Assembly (NCBI GenBank): GCA_947476405.1
Contig: CANJQG010000010.1
Location: forward strand, 1 to 45,837
Direction of reading: 5' to 3'
DNA from: Thiotrichales bacterium
GTDB lineage: Bacteria; Pseudomonadota; Gammaproteobacteria; Francisellales; CACEW01
DNA: 45,837 nt
This document shows, piece by piece, positions 16,889-25,373 of this stretch (position 1 is the stretch's first letter; each line of letters begins with the position of its first letter). The position numbers and the translations under genes were made by a program. The notes under the pieces are model-generated. The model saw only the letters and a program-made list of their open reading frames with translations. It was not told the DNA's origin and ran no database searches.

Positions 16889-16917
16889 TTGCAATTCTCC
16901 AAAAAGCTTGGTAGAAT
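16889..16917 (+). promoter_or_regulatory. Predicted rpmB-rpmG promoter
   Basis: TTGCAA (16889-16894), a 17-base spacer and TAGAAT (16912-16917), with an upstream TG, give a strong promoter 37 bases before rpmB. That is expected for ribosomal protein genes. Confidence 0.6.
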
Positions 16918-16954
16918 TCAGCCTCAAATTTGCTTTCGAATAAGGAATTATACC

Positions 16955-17191
16955 ATGTCACGTATTTGTGAAATGACCGGAAAAGGCCCCATTACTGGAT
17001 GTACCGTTTCCCACGCAAACAACAGAACACGCCGTCGTTTTCTGCCCAATCTGCACTCCCATCGCTTTTGGGTTGAGACTGAAAATCGCTATGTCAAACT
17101 GCGCATTTCCAGCCATGGCATGCGGATTATCGATAAATTAGGCATTGACGCGGCTTTAGTCAAAATTCGTGCCAGCGGCATCAAGGTTTAA
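16955..17191 (+). CDS. rpmB: 50S ribosomal protein L28
   Basis: L28 (78 aa) sits near the E site of the large subunit. The start MSRICEMTGKGPITGCTVSHANNRTRRRFLPNL is the family hallmark. ATG 16955 is chosen because AAGGA lies eight bases upstream and the promoter -10 is at 16912; an open-frame extension to 16868 would include the promoter and is rejected. rpmG follows after ten bases. Confidence 0.97.
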   Translation: MSRICEMTGKGPITGCTVSHANNRTRRRFLPNLHSHRFWVETENRYVKLRISSHGMRIIDKLGIDAALVKIRASGIKV

Positions 17192-17201
17192 GGAGTAAAA
17201 A

Positions 17202-17372
17202 ATGGCTAAGAAAGGTAAAGTAGAACAAATCAAACTGGAATCCAGCGCGGATACCGGCCACTTTTACACCACGACTAAAAATAAACAAAACACGCCTGAT
17301 AAAATGGAAATCAAGAAATATGATCCCGTTGTGAAAAAGCATGTCATTTATAAAGAGAAAAAACTCAAATAG
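17202..17372 (+). CDS. rpmG: 50S ribosomal protein L33
   Basis: This 56-aa protein, too short for a 60-codon cutoff, begins MAKKGKVEQIKLESSADTGH and ends KHVIYKEKKLK, matching L33. It contains FYTTTKNKQNTPDKMEIKKYDP and no zinc-binding CxxC pairs, so it is the zinc-free (C-minus) form. AAGGAG lies five bases before the ATG. It forms the classic rpmB-rpmG operon. Its stop overlaps the end of aroA on the other strand by eight bases. Confidence 0.97.
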   Translation: MAKKGKVEQIKLESSADTGHFYTTTKNKQNTPDKMEIKKYDPVVKKHVIYKEKKLK

Positions 17373-18630
17373 CCTGCAATGATGCAAGCAATTCAAAGAA
17401 TAATGGGCAGGTTTTTTTAACACAATCTGCTCCATCAATTATGACTCCTGGAATTTTCAAGCCAATTAAGGCATGTGACATCGCAATCCGGTGATCACGA
17501 TGACTATCAATGACCCCAGCATGCAAACTGCTTGGATAAATAGTAATACTGTCTTCCGTCGTCGTCACTTTTGCACCCAGCACGGTCAAACCTTGACGCA
17601 TCGCCTCAACGCGATCTGATTCCTGTAACCGCGTATGCCGCAGCCCCTTAATTGTTGTAGGTGAATCAGCAAAAGGACACAGGGCCGCTAAGGTCATAAA
17701 AGTATCACTCATTCCCGAAAAATCGACTTCACCCAATCCTTTTAAAATTTGAGGACCTGCGACCGTAATGCCCAAAGGCGTTTCCCGTACCACTGCTCCC
17801 ATTTTTTCTAGCACCTCTAAAAAATGAATATCCCCTTGCAAAACCTCTCGATACAAGCCATTCACCCTAATCTCTCCGGCTGTTAATGCAGCAGCAGCAA
17901 AAAAATAAGATGCGGTAGAGGCATCCGGCTCAATTTCATATTGACACGCCTGATAACTGGAGGGCATGACCTGTATGGCGTTCCCCTGCAATTCAGCCTG
18001 TACGCCAAAATCAGCCATCATCTCTAAAGTTAGGTGCACATAGGGTTTTTCCGCCAAATGATCTGCAAAAATTGTGATCGGCGCTTTGGCCTTGGGCGCG
18101 GCCAGCAATAAACCCGAAATAAACTGGCTGCTGTCTTTGATATCAACATTTAAAACGCCGCCATGCAACCCCTGACTTTCAACGCGAAGCGGCAAAAAAC
18201 CCACTTGATCGTGATAAATAATGTTCACACCTAGCGCAATCAAGCCATCCAACATCGGCTTGAGGGGTCGTTCAGACAAGCGATCTGAGCCATAAAACTC
18301 ATAGCTCCCCCCTAAAGCTGCAGCAATGGGAATTAAAAAACGAGAAACCGTCCCGGCATCCCGACAATTGATTTTTTGATTTTGTTTAAAGACCCGCACG
18401 CCCGTTATTTTAAGCTCATGCTCTGAAATTTTCTGAATGGGAACACCCAGGCTTTGCAAAGCAACGAAACATGCTTCAGTATCATCACTCCAAAGCACCC
18501 CCTTTAAATGGGTCACCCCCTCAGAAAACGAAGCTAAGAGGAGCGCGCGATTACTCAAACTTTTTGAACCAGGAACCGTAATCACACCCGAAACAGGCCC
18601 GTTCACTGACTTTATTCTTTGCTGTAGCAT
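17365..18630 (-). CDS. aroA: 3-phosphoshikimate 1-carboxyvinyltransferase (EPSP synthase)
   Basis: AroA transfers enolpyruvate from PEP to shikimate 3-phosphate, the sixth step of the shikimate pathway to aromatic amino acids and folate. The 421-aa product shows PGSKSLSNRALLLASFSEG (substrate-binding K-S near residue 22), the GNAGT-equivalent NCRDAGTVSRFLIPIAAALGG, DRLSERPLKP, and LRHTRLQESDRVEAM. The substitution of RDAGT for GNAGT places it in the class II-like part of the family, where tolerance to PEP analogues is often altered; the effect here is not known. No neighbouring aro genes are seen. Confidence 0.94.
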   Translation of the reverse strand: MLQQRIKSVNGPVSGVITVPGSKSLSNRALLLASFSEGVTHLKGVLWSDDTEACFVALQSLGVPIQKISEHELKITGVRVFKQNQKINCRDAGTVSRFLIPIAAALGGSYEFYGSDRLSERPLKPMLDGLIALGVNIIYHDQVGFLPLRVESQGLHGGVLNVDIKDSSQFISGLLLAAPKAKAPITIFADHLAEKPYVHLTLEMMADFGVQAELQGNAIQVMPSSYQACQYEIEPDASTASYFFAAAALTAGEIRVNGLYREVLQGDIHFLEVLEKMGAVVRETPLGITVAGPQILKGLGEVDFSGMSDTFMTLAALCPFADSPTTIKGLRHTRLQESDRVEAMRQGLTVLGAKVTTTEDSITIYPSSLHAGVIDSHRDHRIAMSHALIGLKIPGVIIDGADCVKKTCPLFFELLASLQAI

Positions 18631-18665
18631 GATCTTAGATCTTCTAGTCTCTTAAATTTGCAAAC

Positions 18666-18695
18666 ATAATACGCTGTTTTAAGATAAAACTTCAA
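18666..18695 (-). promoter_or_regulatory. Predicted aroA promoter
   Basis: On the minus strand TTGAAG (18695-18690), an 18-base spacer and TATTAT (18671-18666) lie 36 bases before the aroA ATG. Confidence 0.45.
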
Positions 18696-18770
18696 GCCAG
18701 GCATCCAATACCAAACAGACTACCCAAAATGAATCTGATAAGCCACTGAAAAAATCGCGATAAACAATAA

Positions 18771-18799
18771 TTGATTTTCAACCAAAGAAGTGATATAAT
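18771..18799 (+). promoter_or_regulatory. Predicted sigma70 promoter for the CE-protease-like gene
   Basis: TTGATT (18771-18776), a 17-base spacer and a perfect TATAAT (18794-18799) lie 30 bases before the ATG at 18829. AGAGG (18816-18820) gives a ribosome site with eight bases' spacing. Confidence 0.65.
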
Positions 18800-18828
18800 A
18801 AATAAAAATGAAATAAGAGGTGATAATT

Positions 18829-20136
18829 ATGTTAGCACAAACAACCGCACCACAGTGGGCTACATATCTGCCTACCCTGCTTGTTGAGAATGAAGCCGCT
18901 TTACGAAGCAGCCACATTGAAATTGCAGCAGCCTTTTTAACCGCACAAAGCCAAATCAACATTGCAAGCCTCACAGAGCAACAAATCGTTTCTTTAAAGG
19001 CTACCCTACAAAAAACCACACTTACAGAACTTGGGGTACAATTACAACAAGAACAAGAAACACTACGCGCGAATATTTGTACGAACCTTGAAAACTGGGC
19101 CAGCCTACTCCCTCAGAGTAGTCTTCAAGCGTTGACAGTACAAAATACACAGGCAGGTTTGAGCGACCTACCAGCAAATTCTCCAGAACGGCTCACCACA
19201 ATGCCTACAGACAAGGATATGCACCTCGCTTTATCAAGCGTATTGGAAAGGGGCACACTCACTTCAGGTGGAACCCATATCAGAGATTGCGTTGAAATGA
19301 ATCTTCTGAAAGGCGCACTGACTCAGTTCAAAACAGATTTAGCTGGTTCCACTGCCCCTACTACAGTATGCTTCCCTCTCCGCGTAAATGGAAATCACTG
19401 GGTTGCAGTTCAAGCTACATTAACAGGTAACAACCTAGATTTAAAAGCAACCGACTCACTCACTGACATTGACTTAAAAGCAAAATTAACGACGCAATTG
19501 GCTGGACCAGAATTTACTAATATTACACTCAATGTTACCGCCACCCGTAAACAATTAGAGGATAACGGCACAACCGTTTCAAACACCTGTGGAGACCGCA
19601 CAGCAAAAAAACTCCTAGCGCTCGCAGGCGTATCTGACCATCCACTTATCCATGCAAATACCCCGTTAGAAATACGGACAGCAATGATAGAATCAATGAC
19701 TCATCAAACTCAAGCTCAATTAATTAGGAGTGGCGCTTCTAGCTCACCAGTAATAACATCCTCAGAAACCACTGCAATACACACAGAATTTTTGAAAGAC
19801 ATCATAGAAGAGAAGGACAAGACTGCAATTCTGCAAAACTTTTTTGGTCCAACACCGACTCAAACTGCTTTAAAAGATGCTTCTTCGGCTGGATTACCGA
19901 CTCTGGCTCCAACTGCTGCATCACCAACAGCGCCTGCAGAATCAACATCTATCAATACAAAAGCACTTATATCTGATCTTTTAGGAAAGACAATGGATGG
20001 CACCAAATCAACAGAAGATATGTTTAAAGAATTGGTTGATGAACAGACTAGAATATTTCAACAGTTTTACTTATCAGATCAATTTAAAGAGATTAGGGCC
20101 AAGAAGCCCGACATTTCACCTACTTTTGAAAAATAG
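18829..20136 (+). CDS. Predicted CE-clan (Ulp1/deubiquitinase-like) cysteine protease, candidate secreted effector
   Basis: The 435-aa protein (ATG 18829; the GTG at 18820 is part of the ribosome site) has no signal peptide or membrane segment. The middle carries an ordered set of CE-clan residues: His190-Trp191 in LRVNGNHWVAVQ, Asp209-Ser210 in LKATDSL, and Cys254-Gly255 in SNTCGDRTAKKLL. This is the His-Trp / Asp-Ser / Cys-Gly order and spacing (19 and 45 residues) of Ulp1-like SUMO proteases, ubiquitin proteases such as SseL and ChlaDub, and YopJ-type acetyltransferases. The oxyanion Gln usual six residues before the Cys is not evident (Thr248). The N-terminal 130 residues look helical, and the C-terminal part has a TPTQ/Ala-Pro linker before a final helical domain. 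It is monogenic, flanked by aroA and tmk. A host-directed protease or acetyltransferase is inferred; no family was recognised by name. Confidence 0.7.
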   Translation: MLAQTTAPQWATYLPTLLVENEAALRSSHIEIAAAFLTAQSQINIASLTEQQIVSLKATLQKTTLTELGVQLQQEQETLRANICTNLENWASLLPQSSLQALTVQNTQAGLSDLPANSPERLTTMPTDKDMHLALSSVLERGTLTSGGTHIRDCVEMNLLKGALTQFKTDLAGSTAPTTVCFPLRVNGNHWVAVQATLTGNNLDLKATDSLTDIDLKAKLTTQLAGPEFTNITLNVTATRKQLEDNGTTVSNTCGDRTAKKLLALAGVSDHPLIHANTPLEIRTAMIESMTHQTQAQLIRSGASSSPVITSSETTAIHTEFLKDIIEEKDKTAILQNFFGPTPTQTALKDASSAGLPTLAPTAASPTAPAESTSINTKALISDLLGKTMDGTKSTEDMFKELVDEQTRIFQQFYLSDQFKEIRAKKPDISPTFEK

Positions 20137-20193
20137 TTTTGAGATTTAGGAGCACGGATAAAATAACTTTCCAATCCGGCCATTGCCTATTAT

Positions 20194-20820
20194 TTAAGGA
20201 CGATCGAACCCTTTTTCACGTAATATTCGATCCAAATGTAGCTGCACGTGCTCAAAAGTAGTTGTCTCAATCACCCGAAACCGCTCGGGAAACGCCTTTG
20301 CTCGGGCTAAATATACGGCACGTACACGCTCAAAAAAAGCGACATCTTCGGCTTCAATGCGGTCTAATTCGCCACGATGACGAGCGCGCTCTAAGGCAAT
20401 TTCGACAGGCAGATCGAGCAGAATCGTTAAGTCTGGCTGTAAATCACCTTGAACTAAATGCTCCAACTGAGCGATTTTTTCCATGGGGAGACCCCGACCA
20501 CCGCCCTGATAGGCGTAGCTTGAGTCTGTGAAACGAGAGCAGATCACCCACTTTCCTGAGTCCAAAGCAGGTTTAATCACCTGCGCGATGTGTTGAGCAC
20601 GGGAGGCAAACATCAGTAAAAGCTCTGCGTCAGAGGCGATGGGCTCAGGCTGCTTCATTAACAAGAGTTGGCGAATGGATTCCGCAAAAGGCGTTCCACC
20701 TGGCTCATGCGTCAATACATGCGGAATCTGACGCGCGGCCAGCCATTTTGAAATGAATTGGATATTGGTGGATTTACCTGACGCTTCCCCGCCCTCAAGG
20801 GTGATAAATTTTCCTTTCAC
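20194..20820 (-). CDS. tmk: Thymidylate kinase
   Basis: Tmk phosphorylates dTMP to dTDP. The 208-aa product has the P-loop GGEASGKST at about residues 10-18, the dTMP-binding DRF/DR-equivalent CSRFTDSSYAYQGGGRG, and the LID region RARHRGELDRIEAEDVAFFERVR. The usual proteobacterial P-loop is EGxEGAGKST, so Gly-Gly-Glu-Ala-Ser is a mild variant. It follows fabF by two bases in the order fabF-tmk, as in many proteobacteria, although pabC and mltG, which often lie between them, are absent. Confidence 0.95.
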   Translation of the reverse strand: MKGKFITLEGGEASGKSTNIQFISKWLAARQIPHVLTHEPGGTPFAESIRQLLLMKQPEPIASDAELLLMFASRAQHIAQVIKPALDSGKWVICSRFTDSSYAYQGGGRGLPMEKIAQLEHLVQGDLQPDLTILLDLPVEIALERARHRGELDRIEAEDVAFFERVRAVYLARAKAFPERFRVIETTTFEHVQLHLDRILREKGFDRP

Positions 20821-20822
20821 CC

Positions 20823-22055
20823 TCAGATTTTCCTAAAAATAATCGACCCATTTGTTCCGCCAAAACCAAAGGAATTGGAGAGCGCGACATTGATTTTCCG
20901 TTTTTGAGCAACCTTGGGAACGTAGTTTAAATTACAGCCTTCATCAGGCTCATCCAGGTTAATCGTAGGCGGTGCAATTTGATCTCGAATCGCGAGGATG
21001 GAAAAAATCGCCTCCACCGCACCTGATGCACCCAGAAGATGGCCAATCATGGACTTGGTTGAACTCATGGCCACATTTTGAGCCGCCTCACCCAGCAAAC
21101 GTTCAACAGCCTGACTTTCGACCCCATCCCCTGCGGGCGTGGAGGTACCATGCGCATTGATATAATCGATATCCGCAGGATGAAGATGCGCATCTTTGAC
21201 GGCATTTTCCATCGCGCGATAAGCTCCCACGCCATTGGGCATCGTCATGTGATAGGCATCCGCTGACATACCAAAACCCACTAATTCAGCATAAATTTTA
21301 GCACCGCGCTTGACCGCATGGTCATATTCTTCTAAAACAATCACGCCCGCACCATCTCCTAAAACAAAGCCATCCCGATTTTTATCCCAGGGGCGGCTGG
21401 CTTTGGTGGGATCATCATTACGTTTGGAGAGAGCACGCGCTGCAGCAAAACCGGCCATACCCAGGCGACAACTGGCCTTTTCAGCGCCCCCTGCGACCAT
21501 GACATCCGCATCACCACATTGAATCATCCGCATCGCGACACCAATATTATGGGTTCCCGTTGTGCAGGCGGTGACAATTGCAATATTCGGGCCGCGCATG
21601 CCATATTTAATGGCTAAATTACCGGCCGCCATATTGGCCAAAGCAGAAGGGATAAAAAAAGGCGAGACACGACGAGGACCTTCCATCAGCAGCGTTTCCA
21701 TTGTATCTTCAATATTGGTTAACCCACCTATCCCAGAACCAATTGCAATCCCGATGCGATCTGCATTGTCTTCGGTCACAACAAGGCCGGCGTCTTCAAA
21801 AGCTTGGACACCTGCTGCAAAGCCATATTGAATACAAATATCCATTTTTTTGACATCTTTAATCGGCATATAAACAGTCGGATCAAAATCCTTTACTCGT
21901 CCGGCAAACGTAACAGGGTAATCTTCGGGGGAAAATTCTGGAATCGTTGCAATGCCGCTTTGCCCTGCGATGATATTTTTCCAAGTTTCTGAAACACTTA
22001 AACCCACGGGACAGACCATTCCCAACCCTGTTACAACGACACGACGCTTTGTCAT
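20823..22055 (-). CDS. fabF: 3-oxoacyl-[acyl-carrier-protein] synthase II
   Basis: FabF extends acyl-ACP with malonyl-ACP in fatty acid synthesis. The 410-aa product has the thiolase-fold active-site Cys164 in VTACTTGTHNIG, His302 in NAHGTSTPAGD and His339 in STKSMIGHLLGASG. Length is as expected (413 in E. coli). It lies 98 bases after acpP with a terminator-like hairpin between, and directly before tmk. A plain fabF, not a polyketide module, is supported by the fab-acp context. Confidence 0.97.
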   Translation of the reverse strand: MTKRRVVVTGLGMVCPVGLSVSETWKNIIAGQSGIATIPEFSPEDYPVTFAGRVKDFDPTVYMPIKDVKKMDICIQYGFAAGVQAFEDAGLVVTEDNADRIGIAIGSGIGGLTNIEDTMETLLMEGPRRVSPFFIPSALANMAAGNLAIKYGMRGPNIAIVTACTTGTHNIGVAMRMIQCGDADVMVAGGAEKASCRLGMAGFAAARALSKRNDDPTKASRPWDKNRDGFVLGDGAGVIVLEEYDHAVKRGAKIYAELVGFGMSADAYHMTMPNGVGAYRAMENAVKDAHLHPADIDYINAHGTSTPAGDGVESQAVERLLGEAAQNVAMSSTKSMIGHLLGASGAVEAIFSILAIRDQIAPPTINLDEPDEGCNLNYVPKVAQKRKINVALSNSFGFGGTNGSIIFRKI

Positions 22056-22083
22056 AGTGACCTCTTCATTTATTTTGAACCAT

Positions 22084-22114
22084 AAAAAAAGGCCAGTTTG
22101 ACCCAGCCTTTTTT
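22084..22114 (-). terminator. Terminator-like hairpin between acpP and fabF
   Basis: Read on the minus strand, an A-tract leads into GGCTGG, a GTCAAA loop, CTGGCC with two G-U pairs, and seven T residues: an intrinsic terminator shape. Since fabF lacks an obvious promoter of its own in the 98-base gap, it may act as a partial terminator that makes acpP transcripts more abundant than fabF-tmk. Confidence 0.6.
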
Positions 22115-22153
22115 GTTTTTATTGACGCCAATCAAATTTTATATCGTCAAGGC

Positions 22154-22390
22154 TTATTTTGCACGCGCTTTGATATATTCCATAATTTGACCAACGGTGC
22201 GAATTTTTTCAGCGTCTTCATCTGGAATCTCGGTTTCGAACTCCTCTTCCAAGGCCATAACCAACTCAACCGTATCCAATGAATCTGCGCCGAGATCATC
22301 AATTAATGAAGCCTCTGGAACCACTTGTTCTGCCTTCACACCCAATTGCTCAACCACGATGGTTTTAACGCGTTCATCAATGCTGCTCAT
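22154..22390 (-). CDS. acpP: Acyl carrier protein
   Basis: AcpP (78 aa) carries the growing acyl chain on a phosphopantetheine arm attached to Ser37 in the DLGADSLDTVELVMALEEEF motif. The sequence is highly acidic and of normal length. AAAGGAG lies seven bases upstream of the ATG, and a strong promoter is at 22429-22457. fabG and fabD, commonly just upstream, are not present here. Confidence 0.97.
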   Translation of the reverse strand: MSSIDERVKTIVVEQLGVKAEQVVPEASLIDDLGADSLDTVELVMALEEEFETEIPDEDAEKIRTVGQIMEYIKARAK

Positions 22391-22428
22391 AAAAGACTCC
22401 TTTCAATTAGTAAAAATATTTTCGAGTC

Positions 22429-22457
22429 AGTATACCGAGACGATTCCACCCTGACAA
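22429..22457 (-). promoter_or_regulatory. Predicted acpP promoter
   Basis: On the minus strand TTGTCA (22457-22452), a 17-base spacer and TATACT (22434-22429) lie 38 bases before the acpP ATG: a strong promoter, fitting a very abundant protein. Confidence 0.65.
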
Positions 22458-22496
22458 GAGGTATACACTCTTTTTTTTAAAACTCGAATCCCCTAC

Positions 22497-22525
22497 TTGC
22501 ATTTCATTAAAATACACATTATCTT
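22497..22525 (+). promoter_or_regulatory. Predicted nrdA promoter
   Basis: TTGCAT (22497-22502), a 17-base spacer and TATCTT (22520-22525) precede nrdA. The -10 lies inside the upstream NrdR-like box, so repressor binding there would block RNA polymerase. Confidence 0.5.
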
Positions 22526-22561
22526 GTTGCAATGAGACCAAACAAACACAACATATAGTGT
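22514..22561 (+). promoter_or_regulatory. Tandem NrdR boxes upstream of nrdA
   Basis: The downstream site ACACAACATATAGTGT (22546-22561) matches the published NrdR box consensus (aCaCwAtATaTwGtgt) at 15 of 16 positions. A weaker copy, ACACATTATCTTGTTG (22514-22529), lies 32 bases upstream, the three-helical-turn spacing known for NrdR box pairs. NrdR represses ribonucleotide reductase genes in response to dATP/ATP levels. Confidence 0.75.
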
Positions 22562-22589
22562 TCGCAAGTTCAGCAAAGGAGAGAAAAGC

Positions 22590-25361
22590 ATGGAATTTTC
22601 AGGATTTAAAGTCATCAAACGCCCCGGCCACCCTAAAAAAGAGGACGAATTCAATCTCAATAAAATCATTGTCGCCATGACGCAGGCTTTTATCGCTGCA
22701 GAAGGAAAAGAAGCCGCAAACTCTACCCGCGTCCGCGAACTCGTCGACAAGCTATCCAATCAAATTATGGATGTATTTCAACGCAGAATGCCGAATGGGG
22801 GCTACCTTCGCATTGAAGATATTCAAGATCAGGTCGAATTAGCCCTGATGCGAGGCGAAGCCTATGACGCAGCAAGAGCCTACGTCCTCTATCGTGAAGA
22901 ACGTCGCAAAGAACGCGAACACAATGAAGCTGCACCTGCCAAGGCAGGTCAAATTCGCGTAAAACTTGCTGATGGAACACTCAAAGCACTCGATGAAGCC
23001 CGCCTAAAAATTGTGATTCAAGAAGCGTGCGAAGGCCTCAGCAACACGGATGCCGCTTTTATTTTCAACGATACTAAACGTAATTTATTTGATGGCATTC
23101 CTCATGAAGAAGTGGCGAAAGCACTGGTCTTATCTGCACGCGCATTAGTTGAAACCGAGCCCAATCATGCCTTGGTCGCAGCACGTCTGGTATTGGATGA
23201 TTTGCGTGCCGAAGCATTGCGCTTCCTGAATATCGCCCCTGCAGCGACCCATCAGGAAATGCAAACACTCTATCCAAAAGCACTCAAAGCCTATATTCCA
23301 AAAGGCATTGAACTGGAACTGCTAGACCCTAAACTACAAGATTTTGACTTGGAACGCCTGGGCGCTGCACTCAATCATCGCTATGATCACCTCTTCAATT
23401 ATCTCGCCATTCAAACGCTTTATGATCGCTATTTCATTCATTATCAAGGCACGCGCTTTGAACTCCCGCAAGTCTTCTTTATGCGAGTCGCCATGGGCCT
23501 TGCCCTGGAAGAAAAAGACAAAAATGCACGCGCAATTGAATTTTACCACCTCCTGGCAAGCTTTGATTATATGAGCTCCACCCCCACTTTATTTAATGCG
23601 GGAACCTTACGCTCACAACTTTCAAGCTGTTATTTGACCACTATTCCCGATGATTTATACGGCATCTATGGTGCGATTCGTGACAATGCCATGCTTTCCA
23701 AATTTGCAGGTGGCCTTGGCAATGACTGGACACCCGTCCGCGCAATGAACGCACATATCAAAGGTACGAATGGCCGTTCTCAAGGCGTGATTCCTTTCCT
23801 CAAGGTTGCGAATGATACCGCAGTGGCTGTAAATCAAGGCGGAAAGCGCAAAGGAGCCGTCTGCGCCTATCTCGAAACCTGGCATATGGATATCGAAGAT
23901 TTTGTTGAACTCCGCAAAAACAGTGGCGATGATCGTCGTCGCACCCACGACATGAATACCGCAAACTGGATTCCCGATCTCTTCATGAAACGCGTATGCG
24001 AGGATGGATCCTGGACACTATTTTCACCCAATGACGTGCCGGATCTCCATGACTTATATGGCGAAGCTTTTGAAAAAGCCTATGCTGCCTATGAAAAACA
24101 AGCGGATGCAGGTAAGGTTCCTGCTAAAAAAATTCAAGCCACCCACCTCTGGCGCAAGATGCTCTCGATGCTATTTGAAACCGGCCACCCTTGGATCACC
24201 TTTAAAGATCCTTGTAATATCCGCTCCCCACAAGGACATGTCGGCGTGGTACACAGCTCTAACCTCTGCACTGAAATTACCTTAAATACTTCAGCAGAAG
24301 AAATCGCCGTCTGTAATTTAGGCTCTGTCAATTTGATTGCTCACTTAAATGCACAGGGTGAGATTCTTGCGGACAAACTCAAGAAAACGATTAAAACCGC
24401 AATCCGCATGCTGGACAATGTCATTGACATCAATTACTACTCCGTCCCGCAAGCCCGAAAATCCAATCTACGCCATCGCCCTATTGGCCTCGGCATCATG
24501 GGCTTTCAAGATGCACTTTATCTAAAACGATTGCCTTATGACTCCCAACCCGCCATTGATTTTGCAGATGAGATCATGGAAATGATCAGCTATCATGCCA
24601 TTGAATCCTCCAGTGATTTGGCTGTTGAACGGGGTGCTTATGAAACATTCGAAGGTTCACTGTGGAGCCAAGGCATTCTTCCCATTGATTCGATTGCACT
24701 CCTAAAAAAAGTGCGCGGTGAATATCTACAACAGGACACTCAACAACGCCTGGATTGGAGCACCCTCCGCGCTAAAGTTCGCACTCAGGGCATGCGCAAT
24801 TCCAATACCATGGCCATTGCCCCCACTGCAACGATCGCGAATATTACAGGGGTCTCGCAGTCGATTGAGCCGGTTTATCAAAATCTCTATGTTAAATCCA
24901 ATCTTTCAGGTGAATTCACCGTACTCAATGATTATCTCGTCAATGACTTGAAAAAATTGGGCCTCTGGGATGAGGTCATGGTGAATGATCTCAAATATTA
25001 TAATGGCAGCGTTCAAGCTATTGCGCGTATTCCCAGTGACTTGAAGCGCTTATATGCCACTGCGTTTGAAATCGATCCCAGCTGGCTGGTTGAAGCAGGC
25101 TCACGCCGTCAAAAATGGATTGATCAAGCACAATCGCTCAATTTATACGTGGGACAACCATCCGGAAAAGTATTAGACAACCTCTATAAACTGGCCTGGA
25201 AACGTGGCCTCAAAACCACCTATTACCTGCGAACTCTCGGCGCAACCAGCACAGAAAAATCAACGGTTTCTGATCGTGCAAATGAGCTCAATGCCGTGAA
25301 AATGGAAGAAACCCCTAAGGCCTGCTCCATTACAGATCCTGATTGTGAAGCCTGTCAATAA
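22590..25361 (+). CDS. nrdA: Ribonucleoside-diphosphate reductase, class Ia alpha subunit
   Basis: NrdA reduces ribonucleotides to deoxyribonucleotides, using a radical from NrdB. The 923-aa product is longer than the E. coli chain (761) because it has two N-terminal ATP-cone allosteric domains: VIKRPG...FNLNKIIVAMTQAF (about 7-100) and a second around IRVKLADGTLKALDEARLKIVIQEA (about 122-210). Active-site features include SQLSSCYLTTI, NLCTEITLNTS...EEIAVCNLGSVNL and the final swivel cysteines CEACQ. Two-cone NrdA proteins are known, for example, from Pseudomonas. AAGGAG precedes the ATG. nrdB does not follow; a small membrane protein does. Confidence 0.95.
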   Translation: MEFSGFKVIKRPGHPKKEDEFNLNKIIVAMTQAFIAAEGKEAANSTRVRELVDKLSNQIMDVFQRRMPNGGYLRIEDIQDQVELALMRGEAYDAARAYVLYREERRKEREHNEAAPAKAGQIRVKLADGTLKALDEARLKIVIQEACEGLSNTDAAFIFNDTKRNLFDGIPHEEVAKALVLSARALVETEPNHALVAARLVLDDLRAEALRFLNIAPAATHQEMQTLYPKALKAYIPKGIELELLDPKLQDFDLERLGAALNHRYDHLFNYLAIQTLYDRYFIHYQGTRFELPQVFFMRVAMGLALEEKDKNARAIEFYHLLASFDYMSSTPTLFNAGTLRSQLSSCYLTTIPDDLYGIYGAIRDNAMLSKFAGGLGNDWTPVRAMNAHIKGTNGRSQGVIPFLKVANDTAVAVNQGGKRKGAVCAYLETWHMDIEDFVELRKNSGDDRRRTHDMNTANWIPDLFMKRVCEDGSWTLFSPNDVPDLHDLYGEAFEKAYAAYEKQADAGKVPAKKIQATHLWRKMLSMLFETGHPWITFKDPCNIRSPQGHVGVVHSSNLCTEITLNTSAEEIAVCNLGSVNLIAHLNAQGEILADKLKKTIKTAIRMLDNVIDINYYSVPQARKSNLRHRPIGLGIMGFQDALYLKRLPYDSQPAIDFADEIMEMISYHAIESSSDLAVERGAYETFEGSLWSQGILPIDSIALLKKVRGEYLQQDTQQRLDWSTLRAKVRTQGMRNSNTMAIAPTATIANITGVSQSIEPVYQNLYVKSNLSGEFTVLNDYLVNDLKKLGLWDEVMVNDLKYYNGSVQAIARIPSDLKRLYATAFEIDPSWLVEAGSRRQKWIDQAQSLNLYVGQPSGKVLDNLYKLAWKRGLKTTYYLRTLGATSTEKSTVSDRANELNAVKMEETPKACSITDPDCEACQ

Positions 25362-25373
25362 GAGGAGAAAAAT

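Noticed and set aside
16868..16954. N-terminal extension of L28
   Set aside because: It would place the rpmB promoter inside the coding sequence; L28 starts at MSRICE with a good ribosome site.
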